Part shown: positions 32,824 through 44,751 of the stretch, one piece after another
Position numbering within the stretch: the first letter of the stretch is position 1
Layout: every line of letters begins with the position of its first letter
Assembly: GCA_037576195.1 (NCBI GenBank)
Contig: CM075102.1
Location: 7,688,001-7,752,000, forward strand
Direction of reading: 5' to 3'
Length of the DNA: 64,000 nucleotides
From: Phytoseiulus persimilis
Taxonomy: Eukaryota; Arthropoda; Arachnida; Mesostigmata; Phytoseiidae
Notes under the pieces: model-generated
The model's database searches: none
What the model was told of the DNA's origin: nothing
Seen by the model: only the letters and a program-made list of their open reading frames with translations
Translations under genes and position numbers: made by a program

Positions 32824-32964
32824 TTCCAAGCTCATGCTCCGCACTCTGATCGATGCAAGATCGAATCAGTCAATTCTGCTCTTCGTGGGGTAGTCTTCAC
32901 AGCCTAAGACCATCCCACGCAGTGCTCGTGATGGGGAGCTTCTAAGGATACACTCGAAACGCCA

Positions 32965-35900
32965 TCAGTCATCGGTTCGAGAATATTTCGCGCACTCGTC
33001 TCCAAAGTAAAGCTTCGTTTTGTGTAGTGATGACTGAAACTCCTGTATTGAGCTGTAAGAGACAGTGTACCCGTCGCTCCTCTGGGCGGTGATTTTTTTG
33101 TGGTAGTTCTGAACCTCTTCAGTGGCTTCTATCGCAACCACGAGCGTTCTAGAATGCCGAGAATCGAGAATATTCCGCTGCATGTAATCGATGAGATCCT
33201 TCTGGGTCAAGTTGCGTGCGATTTCCGCTTCATCTTCCGCGCGACGGAATTTGCAAGCTCGATAGCATTCCACCCAGAATCTGGAATTGAGGAAAATCTC
33301 GTGATGAAGTCACGAACCAAAAAGTAGCGCTTGCTCCGCTCATGAACAGCCGAGTTTTGTCCGACCTTGATCCGAAAGACACGGGACCGGTTGGTTTCTG
33401 CAGTTTGCTGTGTACCAGAGCATCTCTATGATCTTCGAACATTTCCTTCGAGAGTTTCTTCAAATACCACGGCGCCACATTGTGGATGAAGTTTCGAATA
33501 CGTTGCTCCACGTGACTTATGTTATAAGCCGACTCAACAGTCACAGTGAGACCTGCAGGCGGAATCGAATGGGAACTCAACGATATCGTCTCAGCCTCGA
33601 GAGAGGTCATGCGGGTCCCGGAATGCTGTTAACGAACGCGAGCTCACGAGAGAATCCCTGACGTGTTCATTTCTAGGATTGTACGTTTCCGAATGATTTC
33701 GTACAGGGAAAGGAGAGAACCGGCCCGCCGGTCTCATCCAACTCATGGATCGAAAAGACGTTCCCCCCCCCCCCCCCCTCTGTTGTCCCAGCGTGTGAGG
33801 CGCTTGGTGGGCGTGACCTGGAGTTATTGGGGAATCATGCGGTAGTAGAGACCAGAAGTTAACAACGACGCTCGCTTTGTGTTGAGCACGTCGACCTCTC
33901 AGAGCAGTGATTGCACGAACTTACCGAAGGTATTCATAGCTTTTTTGAAAGAGCTACTCGCACTGTACCCGAGCTGTTCCCGCGTGCGAAGTACACTGGC
34001 CGTGATGTCGCTGATGATGACTGCTAACAATTCGCTGGCAACCAAGTCCCATCTGTGGTCGATGGATTCGCCCAGCTCGTAGAAGACCTGAGTTCGGAAT
34101 GCGCAGTAAGTGAGCGCTGCATAAGAATAGTCCCTCCGCGGTTCGCCCGTTTCCAGCGTATTTGGAACAAGCTTCCGCGCAACACGAACGCAAAGTGAGC
34201 GAACTGCTAACCTCCACTGAGTTCAACGGTTGCTCCTTAATCGCATCCACGTACCGATAGAAATATCCCTCGCTTAGGGAAAACTCTTCGATCAGCTGGC
34301 TGTCCTCGAGCCTCATCTCAGTATCTGTGGAATTCTCAGAATCCTTCTTCTGCGACTCTTCAATGAGATTTCATCGATGCCATCTTGACGACTCCCGTCG
34401 CTCCCGACTCTCAGCAGGGAGCGAGGCTCCGAAAAAAAAACTCTCTCAGGGAGAGTCGGTACTCACTTTCCAACGTGCGTTTAGTTTCATCATACATCTG
34501 CATTGCAGTTTCGAGCTCTACGTTACCGAACACGTAGACCACGGCTGATGATCGAGCTCGAGATCTATCGAAGAAATCTTGGAGCTCCTCAACCGTGAAC
34601 TTTTCCAGAAACTCCAAGTTCTCCTCAGGAGTGAAGCGGTAGCCGAGGATGAGCAGCCGGTTTCTAATATCGGGCAGAATTTGGAAGAACTTTTTACTCA
34701 GCTGGCCCTTCAATGCTCGTCTGAGCTGTTCTCGCGCATCGTCGAGCATTCGTTGGTCGATTGTAAATTCACGGAACTTTCTCAGCGCACTTTGGAGGAT
34801 TTGTGCCTGTTTCTGGTTCCATCCACTGATCGAGAAGAAGTAGCCGCGGATCACCGGCATGATGTCGATCTGCACACCGGCTAGCCTCGCCACCGTCCAC
34901 TCTTCGTCCATGGTCTCGGTGAACATCTTGGTGATGACAATGATTTTCAAGATGTCCGACGATTGAAGATCAATGATGTCCGTTCGACAGAGAACTCTGG
35001 CGGCACTCTTGGGTGTGTTGAAATCATCGTTCTGCAAGAACCACAATCGACTAGCGGAGTCCGAGTCGAGGAGCACGGGAATCTTGGTGAATCGAGGCTC
35101 AGCTTTGTAGACTCGCAGCTTGTCAGGGATGAAATCGTTTTTCTTCGGAATCATGAAACGGCCTCCATGAGGAGCCGTTTTCCATCTGTTGAGCTGGCGC
35201 ACGCTCAAGCGACTCATAGCGTACGAGGCATTGTAGATGGGTTCTTTCCTCAAATCGGTTCGGTTTGCGTAGGTCGACGACGACACAACGACGCGGCAGT
35301 TTTCAGGCGATAACAAGTCGAGCAGGTTCCTTATGTGGTCGGGCCGATACTCGTGGATGAGATAATAGGCCGAGAGCATATCGCTCCATTGGAAGCTGCG
35401 CAGCTTCTCCGCTGTGTGACGAGGGAAGTCCTGTCCGCTCCATTTGGGTCGGTACTTGAACTGGATCTGCCTTCCTGCTCGTAGGTCTCTGAACACGTGC
35501 TCATTTGGCCCGACCTCTTTGTGGAAGTTTATGTAGGCGAATATCGTTTCGATGACCTCGTCCAAGTTGTCGAAGCCGAGATCACTGAGGCGGACCTCGA
35601 TCGTGAAAATCCCGAAACGCCGGAAATTACCTCTCACCTTCGCTGACAAACTCGAAATGTAGGATTTTTGATGCAAGTATGCGTACAAGCTACCTGGTCC
35701 CTTGTAGCCGATCATTCCCGAAGACACGTAGAGCTCCGGCAGCGACCTGTAGAACTTCAGCATGTCCGGAACCGCGAAAACGATCTCGAGGAGTTTTGTC
35801 TCCACAGCTGGCACGATGTGCAGCATTAACTTGCGAGACCGGTTGTAGGGGTGCTCCAACCACACCGGGCTGTCAACAGACCCTCGCCGAATGGACGAGA

Positions 35901-36714
35901 AATACTCCAAGACCATGGTTTGCAACTCCTGCAGAGATTCCTGTCCTTGAACGTAGAGATTCATCATGCGAGCCGTGTAGTACTTGCGGAAGAACTTTCG
36001 AACTTCCTCCACCACGGTCGTGTTGAGCCGTTTGGCGCCATCTTCCAAACCGGCCTTGCTGCCGGTGGAAAACTGGGTGAACGGGTGATCCTGGTCACCC
36101 GTCGCTTTTTCGATTTGGTTTTGCCTCCAGTTGTCGGATTTGAGGTTTTTCCGATGTTCGGTGTCAACGGCGACGATTTCACGTTGGGCTGTCTCTTCGG
36201 TGAACAACGGATGCTTCACCATGTCGCTGATGATCGCGAGCGATTCTTCGAGGAATTCCGGGTCGACCTCGTAGAAGTAACACGTCATGTCGCCGTGTGT
36301 ATACGCGTTGGCGTTTCCGCCGTGGCCGTTGAGATAGGTGAAAAGGTGGTTCTCCGTAGTGTAATGCTTGCTGCCCATGAACATCATATGCTCGGTGAAG
36401 TGAGCGAGGCCTTGCAGCTCCTTGGGGTCGCTCATGTAGCCGGCCATGACGCACAAGGACATCCGGGCCTTCTCGAGGCCGGGCTCCGAGCCTAGAAGCA
36501 CTTTCATCCCGTTGACGAGATCCAGGCCGCGGTACACGCTGTGATCGGTATCTGGTTTTATGGTGATGTCCGTCGAGCGCACGGGCGGGGGCCAGCTGGG
36601 CCCCGGTTCTACGACCGGCAGGATGAATCGGAAGATGATGAACACCAACAGAGGTAACGAACCGAACAAAGCCATTAAAAATAGGAGAATCCATGCACTC
36701 GGAATTCGGGACAT
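32965..36714 (-). CDS. Insulin-degrading-enzyme-like M16A metallopeptidase, membrane-anchored
   Basis: Insulysins are zinc peptidases that enclose and cleave peptides such as insulin. Five exons join in phase: 36,714-34,467; 34,324-34,212; 34,087-33,925; 33,552-33,366; 33,280-32,965. They give 1,008 residues, close to human IDE (1,019). The inverted zinc motif HFTEH is at 105-109, and the third ligand Glu186 in AVDTEH lies 77 residues on, as in human IDE. LRTREQLGY near residue 830 matches the C-terminal-half substrate motif of the family. Unlike canonical IDE, residues 8-35 form a hydrophobic segment (AWILLFLMALFGSLPLLVFI) that should act as a signal anchor, placing the catalytic chamber in the lumen or outside the cell (inference). 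The last quarter is less conserved. The catalytic residues are all present. Confidence 0.92.
33763..33778. repeat. Poly-C run, 16 bp
   Basis: An uninterrupted C homopolymer within the intron between exons 3 and 4 of the M16 peptidase gene. Confidence 0.9.
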
Positions 36715-37757
36715 TGTTGGCGCGTTGTCTTAGTTGCACGCAGTACGCTTACCGAATAAATTGGTTGAGAGATCACCGTCTCACCGCGTGTGTGTGCGAG
36801 TGTGCGTGTCCGATCTCTCCCCATGAAGAGCACTCACATAAACGACTGACTCGATACTCTAACGGTCGAACACTATCTGCGGGCTACTGTGTTTTTGACG
36901 TTTTCGCCGCCACCGCCGGCGCCGCCGCTCCCGTCTTCACGTCCGGGAGCATGCATGGATCCTTCTCGGCAGACCGTGCGCTGTGCACTAGCTATTCGAT
37001 TACTAACTCCCGAACGTTCGAACTTCGATTTCCGCTCGCGGAGAGTGTTTCTGTGATGAGTTCGGAGGATCCCCGGTCCCTATTCTCCTCTCTGAGCTGC
37101 CTGCCGCCCACCGACACCTTTCTACGTGATCTGAAACCTCAGATTCGTTCTCTCGCTCCGGGAACATCACTCCTTGAACGATTGCCAGAATCGTTCATAG
37201 TGGCAGAGGAATGGCTCCACATTCGATAAAATTCGTTACGCAATATTTAATCCGGACCAGACCCGAGCTCAGATCGGCTTGCGCGAGCGGAGAGATCTGG
37301 TCCTATTGGGCTCCTATTGCCTTCGTCACTGAGAAATCTATCAGCGGAATCTGGAACAAGAATTTCGGATTTCCGGAAAATTAGTGTATATCCGAACCGG
37401 TTCCGGGCTGCACCACACGAAACTCTCTCCATGAGTTCAGTCAAGCTCTGGTTGTGCGCTCCTGGTTTTGAATCTTCTTTTTCGATTCTGGTGCCGCCAT
37501 GAATACGTCCTGGCCTTTCGTGGACAAATGTGCGAGCTCCCGCCGTTTTCCATGACTTCGGCGCCGATCTGCACAAATGTTTTCACTTGAACTAGGGAGA
37601 TATGGAGCAGTTTCATCGATTACTTCCATGCTTGTCGATCGGATGGGATGAAAATCGCTCCACGCAGTAGTTCCGCTGTATCAACATCGACGATAAATCA
37701 TCATTCTTACGAATTGCAGAGCAGAACCATGAATTCCGAGACAGTTCCTAGAGGAGT
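36715..37757. other. 5' flank of the M16 peptidase and intergenic
   Basis: It contains the putative 5' UTR and promoter of the minus-strand peptidase, with a GTGTGTGTGCGAGTGTGCGTG stretch near 36,787. Open frames here lack motifs. No other gene is supported. Confidence 0.4.
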
Positions 37758-37763
37758 TTTATT
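37758..37763 (-). terminator. Polyadenylation signal of the small secreted protein gene
   Basis: AATAAA on the minus strand 102 bp after the stop codon of the 151-residue ORF. Confidence 0.5.
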
Positions 37764-37865
37764 CCGGCTCCAAAATAATCAAATCGCCCTTTCGCCAAGC
37801 CCGAATCAACCGATCCGCGTACAGATATCTCAATATATACAAGAGTTCATCGCTGATCCGGGACT

Positions 37866-38321
37866 TCAGTGCCATCCATGCGGCTGGACAAAGATGATTT
37901 TCTTCTGCTGCGTTCCGTGGGTTCGATGAAGAATATGCCCCCCTGGGTGATTGAGCTGGATTCTGTGGAACGTGTTGATTTTCTGAGTAGGCCCAGAGAT
38001 CGTGTACTTGTGACCAGCAAAAGATCCGTGGTCTGCATGAGAGACACCACCTCCGAGTAACCGCGCGAGCCCAACTGCGGAGAGCGCGTTTTGGTCTTCG
38101 TGGTTCGTCTGAACATCGATGTCCTCATCCCCACCAGATCCAGGATGCCATCCTTCCGAAAGACTCGCGGGCCATGCCGTGGCAGATGGTTGTTGCCAGC
38201 CTCCTGAAGCCATGCTTGGCCAAGCTGGGGAACTCAGTTGCCAGCCGTCGTTCTCCCATCCACCGGAGAAACCTGCCCGCACAGCGGCGAAGAGCGCACA
38301 CGTAACAAAAACTGACTTCAT
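37866..38321 (-). CDS. Small secreted Gly/Trp/His-rich protein, function unknown
   Basis: A single-exon ORF of 151 residues with a clear signal peptide, MKSVFVTCALFAAVRAG. Mature residues about 18-75 are rich in Gly, Trp, Ser and Pro (GWENDGWQL, SGGWQQPSATAW), the centre is acidic (GGDEDIDVQ), and the C-terminal third is His-rich and basic (HRTHGTQQKKIIFVQPHGWH). No cysteine remains after signal cleavage. Composition suggests an extracellular structural, cuticle-associated or gland protein, but I do not recognise a family. Support as a real gene comes from the signal peptide, a TATA-Inr promoter 21-52 bp upstream of the ATG and an AATAAA 102 bp after the stop. Confidence 0.75.
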   Translation of the reverse strand: MKSVFVTCALFAAVRAGFSGGWENDGWQLSSPAWPSMASGGWQQPSATAWPASLSEGWHPGSGGDEDIDVQTNHEDQNALSAVGLARLLGGGVSHADHGSFAGHKYTISGPTQKINTFHRIQLNHPGGHILHRTHGTQQKKIIFVQPHGWH

Positions 38322-38338
38322 TTCGAACTGTGGTGATA

Positions 38339-38373
38339 GACTGACCCTTGCGCTGCTAAATGAGGCTTTTTAT
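38339..38373 (-). promoter_or_regulatory. TATA box and initiator of the small secreted protein gene
   Basis: On the minus strand ATAAAAAG (38,366-38,373) is followed by TCAGTC (38,339-38,344). The A of TCAGT falls 31 bp after the TATA start, the spacing typical of arthropod core promoters. The ATG is about 21 bp further on. Confidence 0.6.
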
Positions 38374-38379
38374 CGAAAT

Positions 38380-40679
38380 TCGGTGGTCCACTGGTTTCCT
38401 CTCCTTTATTCCACTGCGAAGCTTAATTGTTCGCTCACGATTCTCGATGATGAAAAATGAGAGCAGTTCAGCACGAGTGGGACTCACGTAACCACTGTGT
38501 TCAAGCGAATCAATGAATCAGAGGTTGACCAATCGCGTGCCTTCCAGTGATCTATTTCGCTCCTTCAGGTAAACGGGCCTATTCTTTCAAAACTGTCGTG
38601 ATTCGGTTCAAAGTTCAAGAAAGACGCATATCGTATTGAATTACGGTCTCACGAGAAAGAATTTCATCCGGTTTCAGCTATCCGGTGCATGAGAATCAGA
38701 ATAGCTTCCGTCCACATGGCTCGAGCGGATTTGTTGAAGCACGAGAAAACTGAGGAAAATAACGGAAGTATGAGTCTGAATTAATGGGATAACGAGAGCA
38801 GAATCTGCATGTCGCGGCGGCAGTATGCGTCCAAGTGTGACAACTTCGGACGGAGAAGTTCAGGGCAGCTGAAATCGGATGGTGGCATCAGTTCAGTGTT
38901 GTCCTTCGGAGCTCGTTCAGAGACTTCACTGCAGGGCAACGAGCAGCATGGCACTTGCTGCAATACGCCGAGGATGTCAGTAACTTGGCACATAACGCGG
39001 CAGACGGATGGACTGGAAATTCGGGTGGATTCCGTATATTGAACTCACTCGTTTCGTTTCGAGCGAAATGGTTGGGGAAAAATTCTTGAATCGATTTCAA
39101 TAAACTTGAAGTGATTGTGACGTCATGGCGATCCAATGGTGCTGTGAGATGTTGAGGATGCTAACGAGTTGTCCCGGAGGCGCGCAAAACTCCACGACGG
39201 CCCCTAATCACTTCGAACGTCTGGGAATCCCATTCTGGAACCGAGGTTCTTCTCGATGTCTCATGGCCTTTTCAGACAAGGAAAGGAGAATCTGGTAAAA
39301 ACTGCCGTTGTAAATCATCGCGTTCGGGTGCGCCGCCCGTCATCTATTCATTCACGGTCGCCGGAATTTCCGAGAGGCATCTAACGCGGGGCTTTGCGTT
39401 CAATACTCTCACAAAGGGTGAGCCGGAGAGGTTGGTGCTGGCGCTGCCTAGAGTCCCGCCGACCGTGGGGCTACCAGTCCTAAGATCCCTCTCCCAACGC
39501 AACAATCCTTAACATCCTAGCTTGCGGACTGAGCCTCGCCAAAGAGCAGGCAAACCAGCACATAATCGTGCCACCGACATTCCCGACCGCGGCTACCGAT
39601 ACGTGTGACGTCAGAGCACTTTCGCTGCTGTCGCTGAATTCCTCGGAAACGTTCGTAGCAGAAGAAGAAGTGCAGCTCGAAGATGGTTACGGCTAGCAAA
39701 ATGCACTTTGTGATTGCGGTAAGTTCCCACCGAGTCGGCGATTGGTGATTAGGAGCAGCGGGTCGGTTAACTTTCTGTGAGCTGCCTGCCGAGCCGGCCC
39801 ACGAAGTTGACACATCACTCCGTTACTTCTCGTGATCGCTTCCGACGTTCCCCGGTCATCAGCTCCTCATTGATCGGTTCGGCAACGAACACTCGCTGTC
39901 GGGAGAGAAACAGGAGTATTTTGTGAGGCTCCTGGAAACTCGGGAATCAGAACGGTTCCGTCGATTGGCAATTTGGAAAATCAATGAAATTCGAAAGAAT
40001 GATGCGGAGTGCGAACGCAGCCGTGAGCGGGAAGACTCAACGCGCGTTATCGAATCATAACGCGGTAAGCTTGGGGTCGGGCTTGACAACCACAACTCGA
40101 GGGAAAGGCGGATCGCCGTCAAATCAGCCGACGCCTCCCGATGCTGCCAAGCGAAGAAGAAAACCGTCGAAGAAAGGGAAAGGAATCATCATGTAGGGAG
40201 ACATGGCCAGTTAGATGGAATTTTTTTTCAGACAAACGGATCCACAGACAGAAAAGCAGGCGGCAGGCGCCTTTCGTCAGGCAGACAAGCGAGCGAGAAA
40301 GCAAGTATGCCACACCGGAACGTCGTCATTCCCATCCGGTTTTGACGAACCCGCTGCCAGCCCGCGAACACTGCCTGTTTGACTCGCAAACCGACTTCCG
40401 AAATGCCAACCTAACTTGCTCTGCCGCGGTTCGCTTCCCGGTGGAATTTCACACCCGCGAGGCTCTGTGAAAACACTGAGTCGAAATCCTCCCGAGAGTG
40501 TTCGTTACTTTGAAAATTTGTGAAAGATGGAAGTTCTTCGCTGGAATGCGTGACCACGATGTGCTGTGCCTCGAACTCGAAGTTTTCCGAATGCGTCAGT
40601 CGGGACAAGTTGCTGAAAGATTAGCAGTGCCGCGAGAACCGATTTCCTGAGGCGAACAACCCGGAGACTTCCGAGGAGG
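38380..40679. other. Intergenic, no recognised gene
   Basis: A short exon-like piece, ATGGTTACGGCTAGC... at 39,683 ending at a GTAAGT donor (39,719), could be a first exon (MVTASKMHFVIA), but no partner exon was identified. Other open frames carry no motif. Confidence 0.35.
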
Positions 40680-42069
40680 ATGTCAGAATGGACGATAATC
40701 GTAAGAATTTTGCAGCTCGTCGCGGCGGTTCTCACCATGATGTCCCGAAGCAGTCCGCTGCTCTCGTCGGACAGCCTTGACAGACGCCAAACTTCACTGG
40801 AGGAACTTACGAACTCCACTTCGAACATCACGGACAACCTCCTTTTCAACGATCCCAAAGGTAAAACTAAAATTCCGCCCAACTCGACGCGCTCACTGCA
40901 ACGCTCTGAACTTCGACTCGCCACGGATTTAGAGCTGGATTGTGGCAAGATGACAAGAGCGCGTGTCGATCACCGGTGCCATCCACGAACTTCATCGTCG
41001 GATTTTGTGCTCTCTGGCTCGACATTCATTCTGGAGCCGTTGAAGGCCCCGGAGGAAATCATTCAGATGCGAGAGATGCCGCCCACGTTCCGCGGGACTT
41101 CTCACTAGGACCCGAAGATGATTCGACTCTTGCATTTCAGTCGTCGTAAAGACTCCGACAGAACTCGGCGGTGGAGAGCGCTGCGACACCGAGCCATTTT
41201 GCGAAACTGACGAGCACCCCGTCCCTGAGTGAGTAATCCGCCCCCGATTTGGATGCCTTCAGACGTGCGCGATTCGAGCCGCGGGAGGTGCATGGATGAG
41301 TCAAATGTGTCAAGTGAAATTCTCGCAAATCACTGTGTTTCATTCGGTCAAGTCAATAGCTGACCTCCTTTCCCAGCGAGATACAGCTCAAGATCTTGGA
41401 GGAGAACTTCGATCAGCTGAAAGCGTTCTTCGAAAGAGATGACAAAGATGCACCTCAACTGTACAGAACATCTCAGTTCTCAGTCGGTCAGAACCCTTCC
41501 TTCGTGCAGGTGAGGACCAGGGATGATTCGAGAAACAGGGTGGAGGACTCAAGGGTGGTCACGACTTGTTGACTTCAGAGCTCTGGGTTCTCCGGGATCC
41601 ACGGATAGAGGAGGATGTCAACGCTGTCTGAGGCTAGAGATCATTCAGAGTATTTCAGGCGTGCGACACACTAAAGAAAACAATCAGTCTCAACAAAGTT
41701 CGTGACGTCGACGGGAGCCCTCACTTCCTCCTGAATCCGGAGCAAGGCGGTTACCGCCAGCTGATCTACTACGTCCGCTGCAGGTGATTACCAGTCGTGC
41801 AAACGGGATTGCCAAACTCGCAGGTTCCCGCACTCGGCTCGACTTGCCCGTGTTCTGAGGAAGCTCAAGAATCGGTTTTATTTCTCAGGGAGGAACGCGG
41901 GACATGCACCAACGTGGAGGTGCACATTCCTCTGGACAGACAAACTTACTGCGCGACGAGATTATGGCGCCGGGTGATGACGGCGATCAACGTGACCAGT
42001 TTAGAGCCGTACGAAATCCTCGTTGACGTTCCGGGTGCATGTACGTGCTACATCAAAGCCCTCCTCTGA
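40680..42069 (+). CDS. Spaetzle-like cystine-knot ligand, gene A
   Basis: Spaetzle proteins are secreted proproteins whose C-terminal cystine-knot dimer activates Toll receptors. Exon 1 (40,680-40,860) encodes a signal-peptide-like start, MSEWTIIVRILQLVAAVLTM, then a Ser/Thr-rich prodomain. Later exons 41,377-41,509, 41,659-41,783 and 41,889-42,069 join in phase. The knot domain has six cysteines: ACDTLKK, YYVRC, GTCTNVEV, TYCATR and GACTCYIKALL. It includes the family-like GSPHFLLNPEQGGYRQ before the second Cys. Exon 1 ends in phase 1 but exon 2 needs phase 2, so at least one further prodomain exon must lie between 40,861 and 41,376. The seventh, interchain Cys of classical Spaetzle is not seen. 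A paralogue with the same exon pattern lies 2.7 kb downstream. Confidence 0.75.
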
Positions 42070-42172
42070 AGCGTCTAGACTCTTTCCAACTTCGTATTGA
42101 CTTCAAACTCTGTACGATTCTCCGTGAACCGCGAGCAGTTCATTTTAATGTGGAGAGATGAATTCCCGCATG

Positions 42173-42178
42173 AATAAA
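42173..42178 (+). terminator. Polyadenylation signal of Spaetzle-like gene A
   Basis: AATAAA 104 bp after the gene A stop codon. Confidence 0.55.
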
Positions 42179-44751
42179 AGAGCGTGGAGTCGAACTTCTG
42201 TCGGTGATCTGAATCAACGGGTCTTTCGTCTCCAACGTTTCCATCCATCGAGGATGCCAAGTCGGCGAAGATATTCAAAACTTCAAAACTCGACCTCGCG
42301 GGGCTCCAACGCACTCGAGCTCAACGGCGGGTTCAGGCCGCAACTCTGTGAACATCGCTGTGATATTACGGTCCCTGTTCAAGCTGTTGAATTGATTGAG
42401 CGGCCTATTCTTATTCGTCATTTGTCGACGAGACAAGACACAACTGTTCGTTTCCTCTGTGACAATCTCTCAGAGGACTGAGTTTCTTGTTGCCGGTGGC
42501 GCTGTTGGACGTGGAGCCGCCGCGACCGCCGCCCAATAAGAGCATTACTGGAAGAACACTCGAAGACCATGTGAGTCAAGCCTGGGAAAAGAGCACTTTC
42601 TCACCAGCGTTCGTTATTGCATTAACAACGTTCGAGATTGTGTGCCGACATCGAATCCATCAAGTCCTAGCGTTGGTTAACATAACCACAAAGGCTGTCA
42701 CTTTTGTTTCGCGGCTTGCCGGCGGCCTACCCGGAACGTGAGCCGTTTTTCCACTCTCCTATCTACGTGAGGCTGCTCGAATCACGGTCCACCCGCAACG
42801 CGGTCTCGATGAATTTGTGCATGGAAGACCTCGGGCTCCGATCGAATCTGGGGAGGGTGGGGACTGGAATGAATTCTCCAGCGACCCGGGAGATAACTCA
42901 CGGGCGACACCACTTGGCCCTCCGGTGATCCATGACGATCGGCTGGGAATTTACGAGTCGACCGTGACCAATAGTCTCCCGGATTCGCGCTCCCGACCGA
43001 AGGACAGCCAAACCAGATCTACCCATCTCACCGGAATGATCTGCGCATACGTCTGGGGGAGCTGAAATTCCCCCCTCCTTGGCGAATGTATGAATTTTGA
43101 GAAAATCAGGATGATCGTACTTAGGGCTCATTCGTTAAAAGCTCAATACTCATGGAATGAAATCGACGTCAAGTTGCTCGCTCCCAGATAAGTCACAACA
43201 TCAGACGGAAAGAGGACGAAAGGAATATCGCGAAATTTCACGCCAAGATGCGAGAATGCGTCACGGTAAACCATTTGGCCGCGATGGATCGATTGGAAAT
43301 GCAGCAGAAAGTCGCGCTGACGTCTTGTTACGGAGGCCTCGTTCTCCTCACTGATCCGTGGATTAAGCCGCATCAGATGCGACATCGACGGTCATCTACA
43401 GACTCAAAGGACCCAGGCGTGCGGCGACGGATGAGGCGAACCTTTGCTGCTCTCACCGCGCTCACGGAAGCACAAACCCTCTCTAAAAAGATGTTAGATT
43501 GGCATCTCCTGTGAAAGGTGTGGAAGGCTGTTGGGAACGTCGTGGATTTAAATTTACACGGGCACGCTGCTCCGCCAGACGGGATGATGTTTGTGGCATC
43601 GATGGTAAGTACGGAATCGGAGAACATCTTTTGAGCCATCGGATCGAACGGTACGGAGGAACGTCGCTCGCATCTCTGCGAGGTCCGAAGTCCTCCAGAA
43701 AGTCGAGGTCAGAGGGAGGCTGGCGCTGTTTTGTAAATTCTGAACTCTTCCTCTCGGGCAAATAAATGCCACCGAGAAGCGGAACGATCCAACGGCAGTT
43801 GAAGCGAACGAGGATGACCATCGCAGTAAAGATGGACGGGCAGCGATCGGTGCTGATATCGAAGTGGGTGACATGGAGCTGGGCTCGTTCCGACCGACCA
43901 GCGGCAGATGTAGAGAAAGGCGAAGCAGAAGGGGGAGAAGTAGAAGAAAAGGAAGAAGGCGATGTCAGAGCACCGGGGCTGGATGGCGCCGTTCACGCCG
44001 GAAGTGCGTGATGAAATTCTGCGACTTTTCCTTTCATTTAGACGCCGGCTGACACCTGGAAATGTTCTAAGCAAGCGCTGTCGGTGATCTGTGTGTAGCT
44101 CGAGTGGGCTCAGTTGAATAATGCTGAACAACTTCCGAAAGGTGAATTTCTCCAGGAGGAATCCAGGCATTCAGCCATCATGAGACAGAGCTACGCACAT
44201 ATCGCGGTCGGTTTCGTGGGTTCTCGCTTTCTGAAAAGACGGTGTTCGCCGGTTTTCCAGTCCAGGATAGCTTCCGATCGGTTCCAAGACGGTTGGCAAG
44301 AACAGGGCAAGTTTTAAGAGTTCGAATCTTTGAGAAAGCTTTCTCGATCTGCAGTTATTCACCGCAGTCTTGTCCGTGATGTCGAAAGGCGATTCGATGG
44401 AGCAGTCTCTCAACAACGGAACAACGGACAAGGGGATAATACCGATGCAGGCCAACAGCAGCTCAGGTTAGCCGACATATCACTCGTAATCCAGCACGAA
44501 ATTTGAATCGGGCCCGGATATTCCAAGCGGACAGATAAGTTTAAGAGAATTTCCTGACAGAAAAGCTCGCGAATCTGGTTTGTAACCCCTTCTGCGATAC
44601 GAGCTCTCACCCAGTGCCAGAGTAAGTAGAAACGACGAACTGCAGGTGTCATACGTGTCCTGACCGAAATTCCTCTTCCTTATCGCTCTTCCGCTGTGAG
44701 GAAACCAAAAATCGCGATTTATCACCAACATTAGAACTCCGTGTTTTGTAG
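42179..44751. other. Region between the Spaetzle-like genes
   Basis: The 5' exons of gene B should lie here. Strong donors occur at 42,570 (GTGAGT) and 43,605 (GTAAGT, after VCGIDG), but none of the exons they would close could be linked with confidence. Nothing else is recognised. Confidence 0.35.
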
